64,000 nucleotides of DNA, taken from assembly GCA_963801985.1 (NCBI GenBank), contig CAWDGV010000003.1, positions 269,212 through 333,211 on the forward strand. The letters are read 5' to 3'. Positions 63,001 to 64,000 of the stretch are shown here, in pieces. The position numbers were made by a program, and so were the translations under genes. Source of the stretch: JABDQZ01 sp963801985 (GTDB taxonomy: Bacteria > Pseudomonadota > Gammaproteobacteria > Chromatiales > Chromatiaceae). The notes below the pieces were generated by a model. It searched no databases. It saw only the letters and a list, made by a program, of their open reading frames with translations, and was not told the origin of the DNA. The number at the start of each line of letters is the position of its first letter. Position 1 is the first letter of the stretch.

Positions 63001-63688
63001 GGCTTCGGTGGTCTGGCCGGAAAGGGTACGGCCGGAAGCATCAGTGATGGTGCCGGAAATCATGATCGGCAGTTCAGTATCTGTTTTCATCAAATACATA
63101 CTTCACCGCAAATACAGCGGCCTTGGCATTCAGGGTATCAAAAATGGTTTCGATCAGGATGATATCCGCGCCGCCATCGATCAGGCCCGCGTCGCTTCCC
63201 TGTAATCGGTTACCAGTTCATTGAAACGATGACATTGCGATAACCCGGGTCATTGACATCAGGAGAAACCGAGGCGGTCTTTTGGTTGGGCCCAGCACCC
63301 CGGCGACAAAACGGGGTTTGTCCGGTGTTGCTATGGGATCGGCAGCTTCACGGGCTATGCTGTGCCGCAGCCAGGTTCAGCTCATAGGCAAAGATCTGAC
63401 ATGCGTAATTTGCATGGACACTGGCGTGGCGTTGAAGCTGTTGGTCTCGATGATATCCGCGCCTGCTTCCAGATATTCATCGTGAATGTCCTGAATGATA
63501 TCCGGCTGGGTGAGCACCAGCAGGTCATTCTTGCCTTTCAGATCAGTCTGCCAGTCGGCAAAACGTTCGCCCCGATAATCCGCTTCCTCCAGCTTGTGCC
63601 GCTGAATCATGGTGCCCATGGCACCATCCAGCATCAGGATGCGTTCAGACATTAATTTATTCAGTTCATCAGTACGGTTATCAGGCAT
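60006..63688 (-). pseudogene. metH: Cobalamin-dependent methionine synthase, broken by many frameshifts
   Basis: A full-length MetH in pieces. From the start at 63688: the homocysteine domain (LDGAMGTMIQRHKL; zinc ligands in GLNCALGP and GGCCGTTP), the pterin domain (NVGERANVTGSAMFKRLI, IDSSKWEIIEAG), the cobalamin domain with the histidine motif DVHDIGKNIVG, then the activation domain (EALTEWLHEKVRTQLWGY and the end at 60006). At least nine frame changes are needed, among them near 63430, 63110-63250, 62575, 62280, 62030, 61640, 61480, 60990 and 60430-60640. Between them the protein reads well. It would methylate homocysteine with methyl-B12. Confidence 0.88.
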
Positions 63689-63706
63689 AACAAATTCTCA
63701 AAAAGC

Positions 63707-63744
63707 TTTCACCACAAAGGCACAAAGGACACAAAGATTTTTAA
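63707..63744 (+). repeat. CACCACRRAG-type dispersed repeat
   Basis: Reads TTTCACCACAAAGGCACAAA and then GGACACAAAG. It is in the same family as the sequences at 22008, 58358 and 59857. It lies in the metH leader, 19 bases before the start codon, on the strand opposite to that gene. Confidence 0.6.
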
Positions 63745-63835
63745 GTTTGCCCTTTTGAGATTTTATGGCGATTAAAATGATGCGGATTTTAACAGATCGA
63801 CCTCGACTTGAGTGAGGAATAAGTTTTCGTCAGGA

Positions 63836-63908
63836 CAAGGCAAAAAGTTTCGAAAAAGCGGAGTTTACAAATTAGTAAATGAGCATTTTGAGAAACTTTT
63901 TAACACAG
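63836..63908. repeat. Hairpin repeat element, copy 3
   Basis: Starts CAAGGC and ends TAACACAG. Outer arms AAAAAGTTTCGAAAA and TTTTGAGAAACTTTTT pair; inner arms GTTTAC and GTAAAT are the same as in copy 1 (2227-2303). The stretch GTAAATGAGCATTTTG is identical in both. Outer arm sequence differs from copy 1, yet pairing is kept. Confidence 0.75.
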
Positions 63909-64000
63909 TACTGGCGGAAAATAAGCCTCACTGGCCTAAGCGGCGCTTTACTAGCTCTATATGCTGTCAGCAATACGTATGAATGAGTTGTAGTGAAAAA

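Larger units (their letters stand above)
63689..64000. other. Intergenic region upstream of metH
   Basis: No credible gene in 312 bases. It holds a CACCACRRAG-type repeat (63707-63744) next to the metH start and hairpin element copy 3 (63836-63908). No clear promoter for metH was seen. Confidence 0.6.

Noticed and set aside
1..64000. tRNA, rRNA, CRISPR array, prophage or defence island
   Set aside because: No cloverleaf-like or T-loop sequence, spaced direct-repeat array, integrase, phage structural gene or nuclease cluster was seen on reading both strands.

Overview
The window is chromosomal DNA of a free-living, aerobically respiring gammaproteobacterium outside the enterics. The evidence is gene content and order: a block mla - murA - hisG/D/C - degS/algW-like protease - nif3-like - petABC - sspAB on one side, and yrbG - kdsD - kdsC - lptC - lptA - lptB - rpoN - hpf - ptsN on the other, an order I know from Pseudomonas-like genomes. 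The ptsN-hprK-rapZ-EIIA(Man)-HPr-EI run and the short HisG point to a non-enteric lineage (Chromatiales/Thiotrichales/Methylococcales-like). I cannot name the genus. I saw no tRNA, rRNA, CRISPR array, prophage or complete insertion sequence.

Layout. 1-2.3 kb: end of a fetA-like ABC ATPase, fetB, two small conserved genes. 2.3-8.8 kb: sspB, sspA, cytochrome bc1 (petC, petB, petA), a small acidic ORF, a Nif3-like protein and a DegS/AlgW-type periplasmic protease. 8.6-17.2 kb (minus): a HIG1-like small membrane protein, hisC, hisD, hisG, murA, mlaB-C-D-E-F and a DUF72-like protein. 17.2-31.4 kb (plus): a small Cys protein, yrbG, Kdo synthesis and Lpt export genes, rpoN, hpf, the regulatory phosphotransferase genes, mgtE, a spermidine-synthase-like methyltransferase and a secreted protein. 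31.4-39.9 kb: a zinc-ribbon protein, a 1282-residue FAD/Fe-S oxidoreductase (DUF3683), a TraB-family membrane protein, slyX, zapE and an ArsR-type regulator. 39.9-45.7 kb: a response regulator and hybrid histidine kinase, a peroxiredoxin, a SulP transporter and an RRM protein. 45.8-58.8 kb: pgi facing a full glycogen operon (glgC, GH57, malQ, glgB, glgA, glgP) and a HIT protein. 58.9-63.7 kb: htpX and metH, both broken by many frameshifts.

The envelope genes form one theme: Mla lipid transport, MurA, Kdo synthesis, Lpt export and envelope proteolysis. The PTS proteins lack any sugar permease and look regulatory. The glycogen operon holds synthesis, branching, remodelling and phosphorolysis genes in tight succession, with a possible sigma-54 promoter in front.

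I found no convincing undescribed multi-gene system; most of the window is core genome. The most interesting non-coding signal is a hairpin element of about 75-80 bases seen three times (2227, 58873, 63836). The two closest copies have different outer arms that remain complementary, and two copies lie between convergent genes. A second family of CACCACRRAG-type repeats occupies other gaps. Single-base frameshifts are confined to about 41.7-44.5 kb and 58.9-63.7 kb, while coding between them stays well conserved. This looks more like local sequence error or very recent inactivation than old decay.
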